In this document: piece by piece, positions 1-8,013 of the stretch
Position numbering within the stretch: position 1 is the first letter of the stretch
Layout: every line of letters starts with the position of its first letter
DNA from: an uncultured Porphyromonadaceae bacterium
GTDB lineage: Bacteria > Bacteroidota > Bacteroidia > Bacteroidales > Muribaculaceae
Direction of reading: 5' to 3'
DNA: 15,326 nt
NCBI GenBank assembly: GCA_905193395.1
Contig: CAJJOO010000003.1
Coordinates: 1 to 15,326 of the forward strand
Notes under the pieces: model-generated
What the model was told of the DNA's origin: nothing
The model's database searches: none
What the model saw: the letters and a program-made list of their open reading frames with translations, nothing else
Translations under genes and position numbers: made by a program

Positions 1-587
1 AGCGAGGCGAGAGCCATGATTCGCGGCAGGTAACTGCGCGGAATGTCCTTGCCGTGCGATTCAATCTTCACGCGGTCCAGGTTGCGCAAATTCTCGGGCG
101 AGGCTGTCACGAAGGTAAACTCGCCGTGGACGCTGTTGCCGAAGGTGCCGATAATCTTCTTAACCTCGGTATTGTCCACGACATAGCGGCGGTCGTCGAT
201 GGCCAGGATATCGCGGTCGGTGGCCAGGGCGTAGCGGGCCTCCTTGTGCAGACGTTCCACTACCTGCCGGGTGATTTCTGCCTCGCCGCCCAGGCGCACG
301 GTGGCCTCGGCATAGGCCGACATCACCGAGCGTCCGCCGTTGGCCACGAACACGGTGGTAATATGCCCCCCGTTCATACGGGGATTGTTCTCGAGCCGGC
401 GGATTATGTCGTTGACGCGCTGGCTCACCTCGCGTGCGTTCTGCACACGGCCATAGCGCACGCTGTCGCCCGAATCTGTTTCCTCCACAGCGGTTATCGC
501 TATGGCCTTCGTTGCGTCCACCGTGGCCACGATGCCTTTGATTTTGCTGCTGCCAATCTCGATGGCGGCTATATATCTTGATTCCAT
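1..587 (-). CDS. ftsA: Cell division protein FtsA (partial, C-terminus off the left edge)
   Basis: FtsA is an actin-like ATPase that tethers FtsZ filaments to the inner membrane and passes signals to the septal synthase. The visible part is the first 195 residues. It opens with MESRYIAAIEIGSSKIKGIV, the phosphate-1 type loop of the actin/Hsp70 fold (IEIGSSKIK, residues 9 to 17). Around residues 59 to 100 come the VNDIIRRLE and VFVANGGRSVMS stretches typical of the region leading into the 1C (SHS2) subdomain. A Y-x-V-D-N segment near 135 to 139 followed by IGTFG matches the family pattern YxVDg...PiGmxG. The start at 587 is chosen because the motif begins at once and ftsQ ends 30 bp upstream. 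The gene is last in the visible operon, and ftsZ would be expected next beyond the edge. The ATPase core, C-terminal subdomains and membrane-targeting helix cannot be assessed. The family call is firm. Confidence 0.95.
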   Translation of the reverse strand, partial: MESRYIAAIEIGSSKIKGIVATVDATKAIAITAVEETDSGDSVRYGRVQNAREVSQRVNDIIRRLENNPRMNGGHITTVFVANGGRSVMSAYAEATVRLGGEAEITRQVVERLHKEARYALATDRDILAIDDRRYVVDNTEVKKIIGTFGNSVHGEFTFVTASPENLRNLDRVKIESHGKDIPRSYLPRIMALAS

Positions 588-617
588 GGACTGTATGTGT
601 GGTTGTTACGTGTTATT

Positions 618-1466
618 TCAGGGGTTGGTTTGCGTCGAGTCGCCGCCGTGGAGCGGAGTGCGCATGGTGTCGTGGTCGTCGATATCGTCAAATTCCTCGA
701 CGACGGCACTGAGCATGCTGGCGCCAAGGGCCTTATTGCGGCGGGTGGCCACCACGCGGCCACGCCATTTGACGGCCAGGGTGTCGTAGGTTTCCCAACC
801 GACCGTGGGCATCACACCGCGGTAGAAGCGGCGAAGACGGTCGAATTTGTCGGCCACCATCGATGTATCGCCGAAATTCACCACATGGCCGCGGATAGTG
901 GGAACGATGATTATGTCGCCCCGGGAATCCTGCTTCACGGTCGATACAAGGGCGTCGAGTTCGGGGTGGGCTGCTATGTAGGCCAGTAGCGGCAGCAGAC
1001 GCCTTGCGGGCCGCGAGGCCGAGCCTACAACCACCGGCACATCGACATGATAGCGCGGCGTGGCCGAGATGCGCTTGCCCTCGGCGTTGATATAGTAGGA
1101 CGAATTGATGTCGAAGACGCGCGCCACAGGGGTCATCGGCACCACGTCGATGGCCAGGACGCCGTTGTTGAGTTCGCACACATTCACGCGCTCAATTTTG
1201 TCACACCGCCGCAGGGTCCGCTCGATCGAGTCGAGGCTGATGCGGCCGCGTGGCCGCTGTCCGATCCACTGCATGATGTCGCCACATTCCTGCGACACCT
1301 CGGCCTGCGACACGAATCCGGTAGCAGTGGTATCGTCGATGGTGATGCGGCACGACGTGTATGGCTGTGCCGACGACATATCGGCCGAGACCCGCAGGGC
1401 CACCAGCAGATATACGGCAAGCACCACCGTAAGGATAAACGCTACTATCGGATGACGGTCAATCAT
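618..1466 (-). CDS. ftsQ: Cell division protein FtsQ/DivIB
   Basis: FtsQ is a bitopic membrane protein of the divisome that, with FtsL and FtsB-type partners, recruits and controls the septal synthase FtsW-FtsI. The 282-residue product has a very short cytoplasmic N-terminus (MIDRHP) and one transmembrane helix at about residues 7 to 26. A POTRA-like segment follows at about 38 to 105 (starting CRITIDD, ending near the VNVCELNNGVLAIDV strand), then a beta domain with Y-Y-I-N-A-E-G-K (the yIdaeG signature) near 128 to 135. The C-terminal tail is acidic (EEFDDIDDHD) and probably disordered. FtsQ sequences diverge strongly, so the call rests on topology, the yINAEGK motif and position between murC and ftsA. 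The start overlaps the end of murC by 8 bp (ATGATTGA), suggesting translational coupling. ftsA starts 30 bp downstream. Confidence 0.93.
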   Translation of the reverse strand: MIDRHPIVAFILTVVLAVYLLVALRVSADMSSAQPYTSCRITIDDTTATGFVSQAEVSQECGDIMQWIGQRPRGRISLDSIERTLRRCDKIERVNVCELNNGVLAIDVVPMTPVARVFDINSSYYINAEGKRISATPRYHVDVPVVVGSASRPARRLLPLLAYIAAHPELDALVSTVKQDSRGDIIIVPTIRGHVVNFGDTSMVADKFDRLRRFYRGVMPTVGWETYDTLAVKWRGRVVATRRNKALGASMLSAVVEEFDDIDDHDTMRTPLHGGDSTQTNP

Positions 1467-2850
1467 AATTCACGGTTGCCTCCGGATCGATGGCACGGCA
1501 CAGCGTCGGCACGCTGAAACTCATGTCGCCCGCTCCGGCGGTCAATAATATGTCAAAGTTACGGTTTTTCATCGTATCTACAAAATTCTCCTTTGAAATC
1601 ATGACTTTGTCGGTCAATTCGATATCGTCGAAGATTATTTTGGAGGTAACGCCTTCGATAGGCTCCTCGCGTGCCGGATATATGTCGGCCAGCACCACGG
1701 CGTCGGCCATCGACAGGGCGCGGGCAAACTGCGGCGCGAAGTCGCGGGTGCGTGTGTAGAGGTGAGGCTGGAAGGCGACGGTCAGGTGACGGCCGGGATA
1801 GAGGGCACGCACCGAACGTATGGACGAGGCCAGTTCGTCGGGATGGTGTGCATAGTCGTCAATCACCACCTTGCCGTGGGTGCCGGGCTGGCGCAGGTGC
1901 ACCTGGAAGCGCCTTTCGACGCCGGGGAAGGAGGACATGGCCTTGCGTGCGATTTCGGGTGTCAGTTCGCCGGCAATCCACACGGCGCCCATGGCGGCGA
2001 TGGCATTGTCGATGTTGATTTCGACGGGCACGCCCAGCGAAATACCGTCGATGCGGCCGCCGGGATAGACGAAGTCGAAAGTTATCGCGCCGTTGCCGGT
2101 AACGATGTTCTCGGCATGGAAATCGCCCTCGTGGCGGCTGTATGTGTAGGTGCGCACGTCCTTTCCGGGACGTGGTTTCAGTTTCAGGCCGGTATGCACC
2201 AGAAGTGCGCCGCCGGGACGAATCAGTTCGGTGAAGTGGGCGAAGGATTCCAGATATGCCTCCTCGGTGCCGTAGATGTCGAGGTGGTCGGGGTCGGTAG
2301 CCGTCACCACGGCGATGTAGGGATGCAGGCGGTGGAAGGAGCGGTCATATTCGTCGGCCTCGACGACGCTGTAAGGCGAAGTGGCCGACAGCATCAGGTT
2401 GCTGTTGTAGCGCAACAGGATGCCGCCCAGGAAGGCGTTGCAACCCGTAGACGAGGTGTGCAGCAGATGCGCGGCCATCGACGAGGTGGTAGTCTTGCCG
2501 TGCGTGCCCGAGAAACAGATGGCCTTGGAATTGTCGGTGATGTGGCCCAGCGCGGCTGAACGTTTCACAGGATTGAAGCCGCCCTCGGTGAAAAAGCGCA
2601 TCACAGCGGCGTCGTGGGGCACGGCAGGGGTGTAGACAACCATCGTGTCTGGCGAGGGGGTGCGGAATTCCTCGGGGATATCGTCGACGGTGTCACGGTA
2701 TGAAATGTCAACGCCCTCCTCGATGAGGCGGGCCGTAAGCGGGGTGGGGAAGCGGTCGTAGCCGGCCACCTTCATGCCTTTGGACATAAAATAGCGTTCC
2801 AGGGCGGCCATTCCGATGCCGCCGGCACCTATGAAGTATACTCTTTTCAT
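1459..2850 (-). CDS. murC: UDP-N-acetylmuramate--L-alanine ligase MurC
   Basis: MurC is the cytoplasmic ATP-dependent ligase that attaches L-alanine to UDP-MurNAc, the first step of stem-peptide synthesis. The 463-residue length is normal for the family. Visible landmarks are the N-terminal UDP-binding Rossmann loop GAGGIGM (8 to 14), the ATP-binding P-loop GTHGKTTT (115 to 122, where the His distinguishes MurC from MurD, E and F), EADEYDRS (164 to 171), TDPDHLD (185 to 191) and the C-terminal IDDYAHHPDE motif. Together these give the complete central ATPase and C-terminal domains with no missing catalytic motif. Its ATG overlaps the murG stop by 4 bp (ATGA), and its own end overlaps ftsQ by 8 bp. 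Placement after murG rather than before murD is the usual Bacteroidota arrangement. Confidence 0.98.
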   Translation of the reverse strand: MKRVYFIGAGGIGMAALERYFMSKGMKVAGYDRFPTPLTARLIEEGVDISYRDTVDDIPEEFRTPSPDTMVVYTPAVPHDAAVMRFFTEGGFNPVKRSAALGHITDNSKAICFSGTHGKTTTSSMAAHLLHTSSTGCNAFLGGILLRYNSNLMLSATSPYSVVEADEYDRSFHRLHPYIAVVTATDPDHLDIYGTEEAYLESFAHFTELIRPGGALLVHTGLKLKPRPGKDVRTYTYSRHEGDFHAENIVTGNGAITFDFVYPGGRIDGISLGVPVEINIDNAIAAMGAVWIAGELTPEIARKAMSSFPGVERRFQVHLRQPGTHGKVVIDDYAHHPDELASSIRSVRALYPGRHLTVAFQPHLYTRTRDFAPQFARALSMADAVVLADIYPAREEPIEGVTSKIIFDDIELTDKVMISKENFVDTMKNRNFDILLTAGAGDMSFSVPTLCRAIDPEATVNYD

Positions 2851-3953
2851 TGTTTTTCGTCAATAATGCGCTGGACGGCGTCGACAATTTTCTCGTCGGC
2901 GTCAGCCAGGGCCATTTTCTGTATGTTCTGTGCCAGCCTCAGGCGTGCGGGGCCGTCGGCGGCAAGTTCCTTAATTGCGGTCACCAGGTCGCGGCGGGCG
3001 TCGGCATCGAGAATCATCCTGGCGGCGTCGCGCTCGACAAGGGCCATGGCATTCTTGCGCTGATGGTCCTCGGCCACGTTGGGTGAGGGCACCAGAATCA
3101 CGGGCTTGCCCAGCAGTTGCAGTTCGCTGATGGTGCCTGCGCCGGCACGGGCCACCACCAGGTCGGCGGCACGGTAGGCAGTGGCCATATCCTTGATGAA
3201 GGCGGTGGCCACAAGGTCCTTGCGTCCCTTGGCAGCCTCCATGGCCTCTTTTTCGCCCGAGGCGCCGCTCTGCCACATAACCTGCAGGGTGCCGTCGAGC
3301 AGCGAGTCGAGCCCGGCAGCCATGCTTTCGTTGATTGTGCGCGCGCCCAGCGAACCGCCCACAACCAGAACCAGCGGACGTTCCGGGTCGAAGCCCAGGG
3401 CCTTCTTCGCCTCGGCCTGCGTGGCTGTAATTTCCAGCAGCGACGCACGCACAGGATTACCTGTCAGCGTTATACGGTCGGCCGGAAAAAAACGTTCCAG
3501 ACCGAGATAGGCGGTACAGATAGCGCCGGCATGCGCGGCCAGCAGTTTGTTGGTCACGCCGGGATATGAGTTCTGTTCCTGCAACAGGGTGGGAACTCCG
3601 GCCTTCTGAGCGGCCTTGAGCGTGGGTCCGGAAGCGTAGCCTCCCACTCCGATGGCAATCTGCGGACGGAAGTCGCGCACGATGCGGCGGGCGCGGCGCA
3701 TGCTTCGCCACAGTTTCACCAGAACGGGTATGTTGCGCCACAGACGCTTGCGGTCGAAACCGGCCACGGGCAGGCCCACGATTTCATATCCGGCGTCGGG
3801 CACACGTTTCATCTCCATACGGCCCAGGGCGCCGACAAACAGGATTTCGGCCTGCGGATTGCGCCTCTTTATGGCCGCGGCTATCGACAGCGCCGGGAAG
3901 ATATGACCTCCGGTACCGCCACCGCTTATCAGTACTCGCTCTATTTTTGCCAT
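2847..3953 (-). CDS. murG: UDP-GlcNAc:undecaprenyl-PP-MurNAc-pentapeptide GlcNAc transferase MurG
   Basis: MurG is a GT28-family, GT-B fold glycosyltransferase at the cytoplasmic face of the membrane. It adds GlcNAc from UDP-GlcNAc to lipid I, making lipid II. The 368-residue protein has the N-terminal glycine-rich loop ISGGGTGGHIFPA (9 to 21), the second loop GVGGYASGP (102 to 110) and the EQN motif (126 to 128). The donor-binding half has VVGGSLGART (197 to 206), the ARAGAGTISEL signature (268 to 278) and the VPSPNVAEDHQRKNA segment (288 to 302). All family motifs are present in order, so it is a full-length, probably active enzyme. It starts 10 bp after the ftsW stop and overlaps murC by 4 bp. 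Pairing with ftsW upstream places lipid II synthesis beside the polymerase that consumes it. Confidence 0.98.
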   Translation of the reverse strand: MAKIERVLISGGGTGGHIFPALSIAAAIKRRNPQAEILFVGALGRMEMKRVPDAGYEIVGLPVAGFDRKRLWRNIPVLVKLWRSMRRARRIVRDFRPQIAIGVGGYASGPTLKAAQKAGVPTLLQEQNSYPGVTNKLLAAHAGAICTAYLGLERFFPADRITLTGNPVRASLLEITATQAEAKKALGFDPERPLVLVVGGSLGARTINESMAAGLDSLLDGTLQVMWQSGASGEKEAMEAAKGRKDLVATAFIKDMATAYRAADLVVARAGAGTISELQLLGKPVILVPSPNVAEDHQRKNAMALVERDAARMILDADARRDLVTAIKELAADGPARLRLAQNIQKMALADADEKIVDAVQRIIDEKQ

Positions 3954-3963
3954 ACTCTGAATT

Positions 3964-5325
3964 TTATACTTGTGAGGGATTTGATTTTGCTATTTCTTCG
4001 GGTAGAGTGTTGAGTTCGCGGCGGAAAGTCTCCTCGCCGTCGCTGCTGCGGGCGCCCCAGCGCGAAGCCGAGAGCATGATGCCCAGGGCAATCGACGTGG
4101 CGATAATCGACGTGCCGCCTTTCGATATCAGCGGCAACGGCTGTCCGGAAACGGGGAACACACCCACCACGATACAGATATGGAACAGCGCCTGCAATGA
4201 AATCACCAGCGCGCAGCCAATCACCAGCAGGCAAGGCAGCGTGCTCTTGAACACCATGGCCAGGCGCCCCGCCCTGCCCATCAGGAAGAGGTAAAGGGCC
4301 ATGACGAAGATGGCTATCGGCGCCCCCAGTTCCTCGACGATAATGGCGTAGATATAATCGGAGAAAGCCAGCGGCAGGCGTGCGGTCTCGCGGGAGTTTC
4401 CTACGCCAACGCCCGTCAGACCGCCGTGGGCCTGGGCAATAAAACTCAGTTGCTCCTGCTTGTTCTCGTCGGTAATGGGGTCGTGGCTCTTGTTGAGACG
4501 GAAGTGACGTTCAAGACGTTTTGTCCACGTATGCATGCGGTTGCCCTTGTCGGCAGTCGACTGCACTTCGGTCTGGTTTATGCGTGCCAGTTCGATATCT
4601 TCGGGCGTAGGGCCGACGTCCTTACTGCTTGCCATCTTGTAAATGCCCAGACATCCGCCCAGCACCAGATAGACAATCAGCACCCAGCCCATCTTGCGCC
4701 AACTTACACCGCCCACCAGCATCATGCCCAGCGAGATGCCCATCAGCAGCAGAGTGTTCGTCAGGCCCTGGTTCACCAGCAGCGCCGAGGCCACAAGCAC
4801 CAGGGCGGCACACATCACCACACCGGATGTGGTCACATCGCGCTTGCCCTTTATCTGGCTGCGGCTCAGTATCCAGGCTATGCCCAGCGCCACGGACAGT
4901 TTCAGGAACTCGGCCGGGAGGACCATCATGCCGCCGAGCGATATCGCACGCTTGACGCCGTTGATTTTAGTTCCGCCGATAAGGACCCAGGTCATCATCA
5001 CCAGCGACACAATAACAAAGGCGGGAATCACGTAATACAGGCGCAGAAAGTGGGTGCGCTGCAAGGCCAGCATCAGCACCAGCCCCATGCCGAGGAACAT
5101 GGCATGGCGGATGATGGGACCGTAGATGTCGTCGACACGGACTTCCTGCGACGAGGCACTGAACAGTTCGATTATCGAGATTATCACCAGGGCCACATAG
5201 GAACCCCAGATATAGGTGTCGACGCGCGGCTTGTCGGTGCGCACGGCTCCGGCCTCGATTGCGGGAGCAGGAGAGGCTCCGGCAGCCGGGTCGGCGATAT
5301 TGATGTTTTCAGGAGACGAGGTCAT
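3964..5325 (-). CDS. ftsW: Septal peptidoglycan glycosyltransferase FtsW (SEDS family)
   Basis: FtsW is a polytopic SEDS-family polymerase that joins lipid II into septal glycan strands together with its cognate class B PBP (FtsI, encoded in this operon). The 453-residue protein has a Pro/Ala-rich cytoplasmic N-terminus of about 36 residues and then roughly ten hydrophobic segments. The long extracytoplasmic loop (about 231 to 300) ends in AQAHGGLTGVGVGNSRE. It is followed by LPLAFSDYIYAIIVEELG, where Asp323 sits at the catalytic aspartate of the HTDFIFA motif and EE331-332 at the conserved glutamates. The signature PVSGQPLPLISKGGTS lies at 391 to 406. FtsW is preferred over RodA because of the dcw location next to murD and murG. 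A charged C-terminal tail follows the last helix. The gene starts 17 bp after murD and ends 10 bp before murG. Confidence 0.95.
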   Translation of the reverse strand: MTSSPENINIADPAAGASPAPAIEAGAVRTDKPRVDTYIWGSYVALVIISIIELFSASSQEVRVDDIYGPIIRHAMFLGMGLVLMLALQRTHFLRLYYVIPAFVIVSLVMMTWVLIGGTKINGVKRAISLGGMMVLPAEFLKLSVALGIAWILSRSQIKGKRDVTTSGVVMCAALVLVASALLVNQGLTNTLLLMGISLGMMLVGGVSWRKMGWVLIVYLVLGGCLGIYKMASSKDVGPTPEDIELARINQTEVQSTADKGNRMHTWTKRLERHFRLNKSHDPITDENKQEQLSFIAQAHGGLTGVGVGNSRETARLPLAFSDYIYAIIVEELGAPIAIFVMALYLFLMGRAGRLAMVFKSTLPCLLVIGCALVISLQALFHICIVVGVFPVSGQPLPLISKGGTSIIATSIALGIMLSASRWGARSSDGEETFRRELNTLPEEIAKSNPSQV

Positions 5326-5342
5326 GGGATTGGGGGAATTTT

Positions 5343-6743
5343 TCAGTTGTTTCCTTTCAGGCTCTTCACTTTTTCTTTAAACTGCCGGCCGCGGTCTTCG
5401 TAACTCTTGAAGAGGTCGAAACTTGCGCAGCAGGGCGACAGAAGGACGGTATCGCCGGCCGAGGAAAGCCTGCGGCACTCGGACACGGCCTCGTCCAGCG
5501 AATGTGTGTCGGACACGGGGACAGTGGTGTTCTCGCGGAAATAGGATGTGATTTTGGCATTGTCCTTGCCCATGGCCACGATGGCCTTCACCTTACCGCG
5601 CACCTGCTCGAGAATTTCGCTGTAATCATTGCCCTTGTCCTTGCCGCCGAGAATCAGCACCGTGGGGCGCGTCATGGATTCCAGGGCATACCAGGTGGAG
5701 TTGACATTCGTTGCCTTGGAGTCGTTGATCCACTGCACGCCATCGATTTCGGCCACGGGTTCCAGGCGGTGTTCCACACCGGCGAAATTGCTCAGAGCCT
5801 GGCGGATGTCGCTCTTACGGATGTCCAGCAGGGCGGCGCTCAGTCCGGCGGCCATGGAATTGTACACATTGTGTAAGCCGTGCAGCGCCAGGTCGGCACG
5901 TGGCATGGCCATCGACGTTTTGGGCGTGTTGATTATCAGGTTGTCCTCCCCGTCGATGTAGGCGGCGGAATTTTCCTCGGCATGCTCGGCAAAACCGTAC
6001 ATGCGTGCTTCGGTGGCCACCTGCTGCAACTGAGCCGTCACCACGGGGTCATCCTGCCAGAAGATGAAGGCATCGGTGGGCTGCAGGTTCTGCAGGATAC
6101 GGAACTTGGCGTTCACATAGTTCTGCATCTTGTAGTCGTAGCGGTCCAGATGGTCGGGGGTGATGTTCAGCAGCACGGCGATATTGGCACGGAAACTGTA
6201 CATGTTGTCCAGTTGGAAACTGCTCAGTTCAATCACATACACTTCGTGGGGGTCGCGTGCCACCTGCCAGGCCAGGGAATTGCCGATGTTGCCGGCCAGG
6301 CCGGCATCCACGCCTGCACCGCGCAGGATATGGTAAATCAGCGACGTGGTGGTGGTCTTGCCGTTCGAGCCGGTTATGCACACCATCTTCGAGCGGGTGT
6401 AGCGGCCGCCGAATTCGATTTCGCTTATCACGGGAATACCGGCGTCGGCGACGGCCTTCACCATCGGGGCTGTGGCGGGGATTCCGGGACTTTTCACCAC
6501 CTCGGTGGCATTGAGAATCAGTTCGGGGGTATGATGGCCCTCCTCGTATGCGATACCTTCCTCGTCGAGCACGGCGCGGTATTTGGGCGAAATGGCACCC
6601 ATGTCGCTCACAAAGACATCAAAGCCCTTGTCCTTGGCCAGGATGGCGGCTCCGACGCCGCTCTCGCCGGCTCCCAGCACCACCAGGCGTCCGGGATGCG
6701 ACTCAACTATCTCTTCGGTTGTTTTCATCCACTCCTGTTTCAT
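5343..6743 (-). CDS. murD: UDP-MurNAc-L-alanine--D-glutamate ligase MurD
   Basis: MurD is the cytoplasmic ligase that adds D-glutamate to UDP-MurNAc-L-Ala, the second stem-peptide step. The 466-residue protein has an N-terminal UDP-binding domain with VVLGAGESGVG (21 to 31). The ATP P-loop GSNGKTTTT is at 125 to 133, followed by GNIGNS (151 to 156), a conserved ELSSFQLD element (172 to 179), NITPDHLDRY (193 to 202) and NAKFRI, where Lys213 is in the place of the carbamylated lysine. The C-terminal domain has INDSKATN and LILGGKDKG, then LLSPCCASFD, where SPccAS is typical of MurD. The ATG overlaps the mraY stop by 4 bp, and ftsW follows after 17 bp. All key motifs are intact. Confidence 0.98.
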   Translation of the reverse strand: MKQEWMKTTEEIVESHPGRLVVLGAGESGVGAAILAKDKGFDVFVSDMGAISPKYRAVLDEEGIAYEEGHHTPELILNATEVVKSPGIPATAPMVKAVADAGIPVISEIEFGGRYTRSKMVCITGSNGKTTTTSLIYHILRGAGVDAGLAGNIGNSLAWQVARDPHEVYVIELSSFQLDNMYSFRANIAVLLNITPDHLDRYDYKMQNYVNAKFRILQNLQPTDAFIFWQDDPVVTAQLQQVATEARMYGFAEHAEENSAAYIDGEDNLIINTPKTSMAMPRADLALHGLHNVYNSMAAGLSAALLDIRKSDIRQALSNFAGVEHRLEPVAEIDGVQWINDSKATNVNSTWYALESMTRPTVLILGGKDKGNDYSEILEQVRGKVKAIVAMGKDNAKITSYFRENTTVPVSDTHSLDEAVSECRRLSSAGDTVLLSPCCASFDLFKSYEDRGRQFKEKVKSLKGNN

Positions 6744-7993
6744 CGGATTTTAAGTGTTACGAATGTTACTGCGGCAAGGATAATGCCGATAATCCAGAAG
6801 CGCGTAACGATTTTGGCTTCGGGAATGGGGGCCAGAGGCCGCTGAATCAGGGCGTCGATGCCCGAATTGCCTGCCTTCTGGAAATGATGGTGCAACGGCG
6901 CCATCTTGAAGATGCGCTTACCGCCGGTTTTCTTGTAATAGAGCACCTGAAGCATCACCGACAGGTCCTCGATATAGAACAGCGCACACAGGATGGGCAA
7001 CAGCAGTTCCTTGTGTATCAAAATGGCATAAACAGCTATGATACCGCCAAGGGTCAACGAGCCGGTGTCGCCCATGAACACCTGGGCCGGATAGGCATTA
7101 TACCACAGAAAGCCCACCAGGGCGCCGATAAAGGCCGCCATGTAGACCACCAGTTCCTCGCTGCCGGGCACGTACATGATATTCAGGTAGGACGAATACA
7201 CCACATTGCCGCCCAGATAGGCCATCACCGCCAGCGACACCGCCGCTATGGCCGACAGGCCCGAGGTCATGCCGTCGAGGCCGTCGTTCAGGTTGGCGCC
7301 GTTGGATGTGGCCGTGACAAGGAACATCACTATCAGCAGGAACACTATCCAGCCGCCTGCCTCGGCCGCGTTCTCGCCCATCCACGACGTGAGCCACGAA
7401 TAGTTGAAGTTGTTGTTCTTCACAAAGGGAAGTGTCGTCTCGGGACTCTTGGTCACCTCGTCGGCATAGACCACTTCCTCGACACGGTCGCTCTCCACCG
7501 ACACCACCTCGCGGTTCTGCACAATCACCATGTCGGGGTTGAAATACATCGTTCCGGCCAGTATCACGGCGATACCGAGTTGGCCCACAATCTTGTATTT
7601 GCCCTTGATGCCGTCCTTGTTGTGCTTTTTCAGTTTCATGTAGTCGTCGGCGAAACCGAGCGAGCCGAGCCACAACGTGGCCACGAGCATCAGCAGCATG
7701 TAGGCGTTCGAAAGGTTGCCCAGCAGCAGACAGGGCACCAGAATGGAGATTATGATGATTACGCCGCCCATGGTGGGGGTGCCGGTCTTTTTGGTCTGGC
7801 CTTCCAGGTCCAGGTTGCGCACGATTTCGCCCACCTGCATCAGTTGCAGACGGTCAATGATGCGGCGGCCCACAAAAATGGCTATCAGCATCGCCAGCAC
7901 GAACGCCACGCCAGAACGGAAGGTGATGTAACTCATCAGTCGCGCTCCGGGCACCGACGCCTGCTGCATTAATTCAAACAGATAGTAAAACAT
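6740..7993 (-). CDS. mraY: Phospho-N-acetylmuramoyl-pentapeptide-transferase MraY
   Basis: MraY is the integral-membrane enzyme that transfers phospho-MurNAc-pentapeptide from UDP to undecaprenyl phosphate, giving lipid I. The 417-residue protein carries PTMGG (73 to 77), the active-site Asp pair in FADDYMK (114 to 120), NLNDGLDGM (234 to 242), FMGDTGSL (306 to 313) and the His-rich APLHHHF (365 to 371). It is about 57 residues longer than the 360-residue E. coli enzyme. Much of the excess is an acidic, hydrophilic segment at about 155 to 212 (centred on ESDRVEEVVYADEVTKSPET) that should lie outside the cytoplasmic membrane. About 14 more residues lie between HHHF and PEAKIVTRFW. I believe both features recur in Bacteroidales MraY, so they probably do not indicate loss of function. 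It starts 20 bp after murE and overlaps murD by 4 bp. Confidence 0.97.
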   Translation of the reverse strand: MFYYLFELMQQASVPGARLMSYITFRSGVAFVLAMLIAIFVGRRIIDRLQLMQVGEIVRNLDLEGQTKKTGTPTMGGVIIIISILVPCLLLGNLSNAYMLLMLVATLWLGSLGFADDYMKLKKHNKDGIKGKYKIVGQLGIAVILAGTMYFNPDMVIVQNREVVSVESDRVEEVVYADEVTKSPETTLPFVKNNNFNYSWLTSWMGENAAEAGGWIVFLLIVMFLVTATSNGANLNDGLDGMTSGLSAIAAVSLAVMAYLGGNVVYSSYLNIMYVPGSEELVVYMAAFIGALVGFLWYNAYPAQVFMGDTGSLTLGGIIAVYAILIHKELLLPILCALFYIEDLSVMLQVLYYKKTGGKRIFKMAPLHHHFQKAGNSGIDALIQRPLAPIPEAKIVTRFWIIGIILAAVTFVTLKIR

Positions 7994-8013
7994 TTCCTAA
8001 AAATATCCTGTGT

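Noticed and set aside
4426..6845. Plus-strand open frames of about 325 and 321 codons opposite ftsW and murD
   Set aside because: Antisense shadows of conserved genes, with no start context or domain evidence.
6548..7972. 474-codon plus-strand open frame opposite mraY and the murD start
   Set aside because: Composition rich in His, Gln and Arg, no family signature, and full overlap with two well-supported genes.
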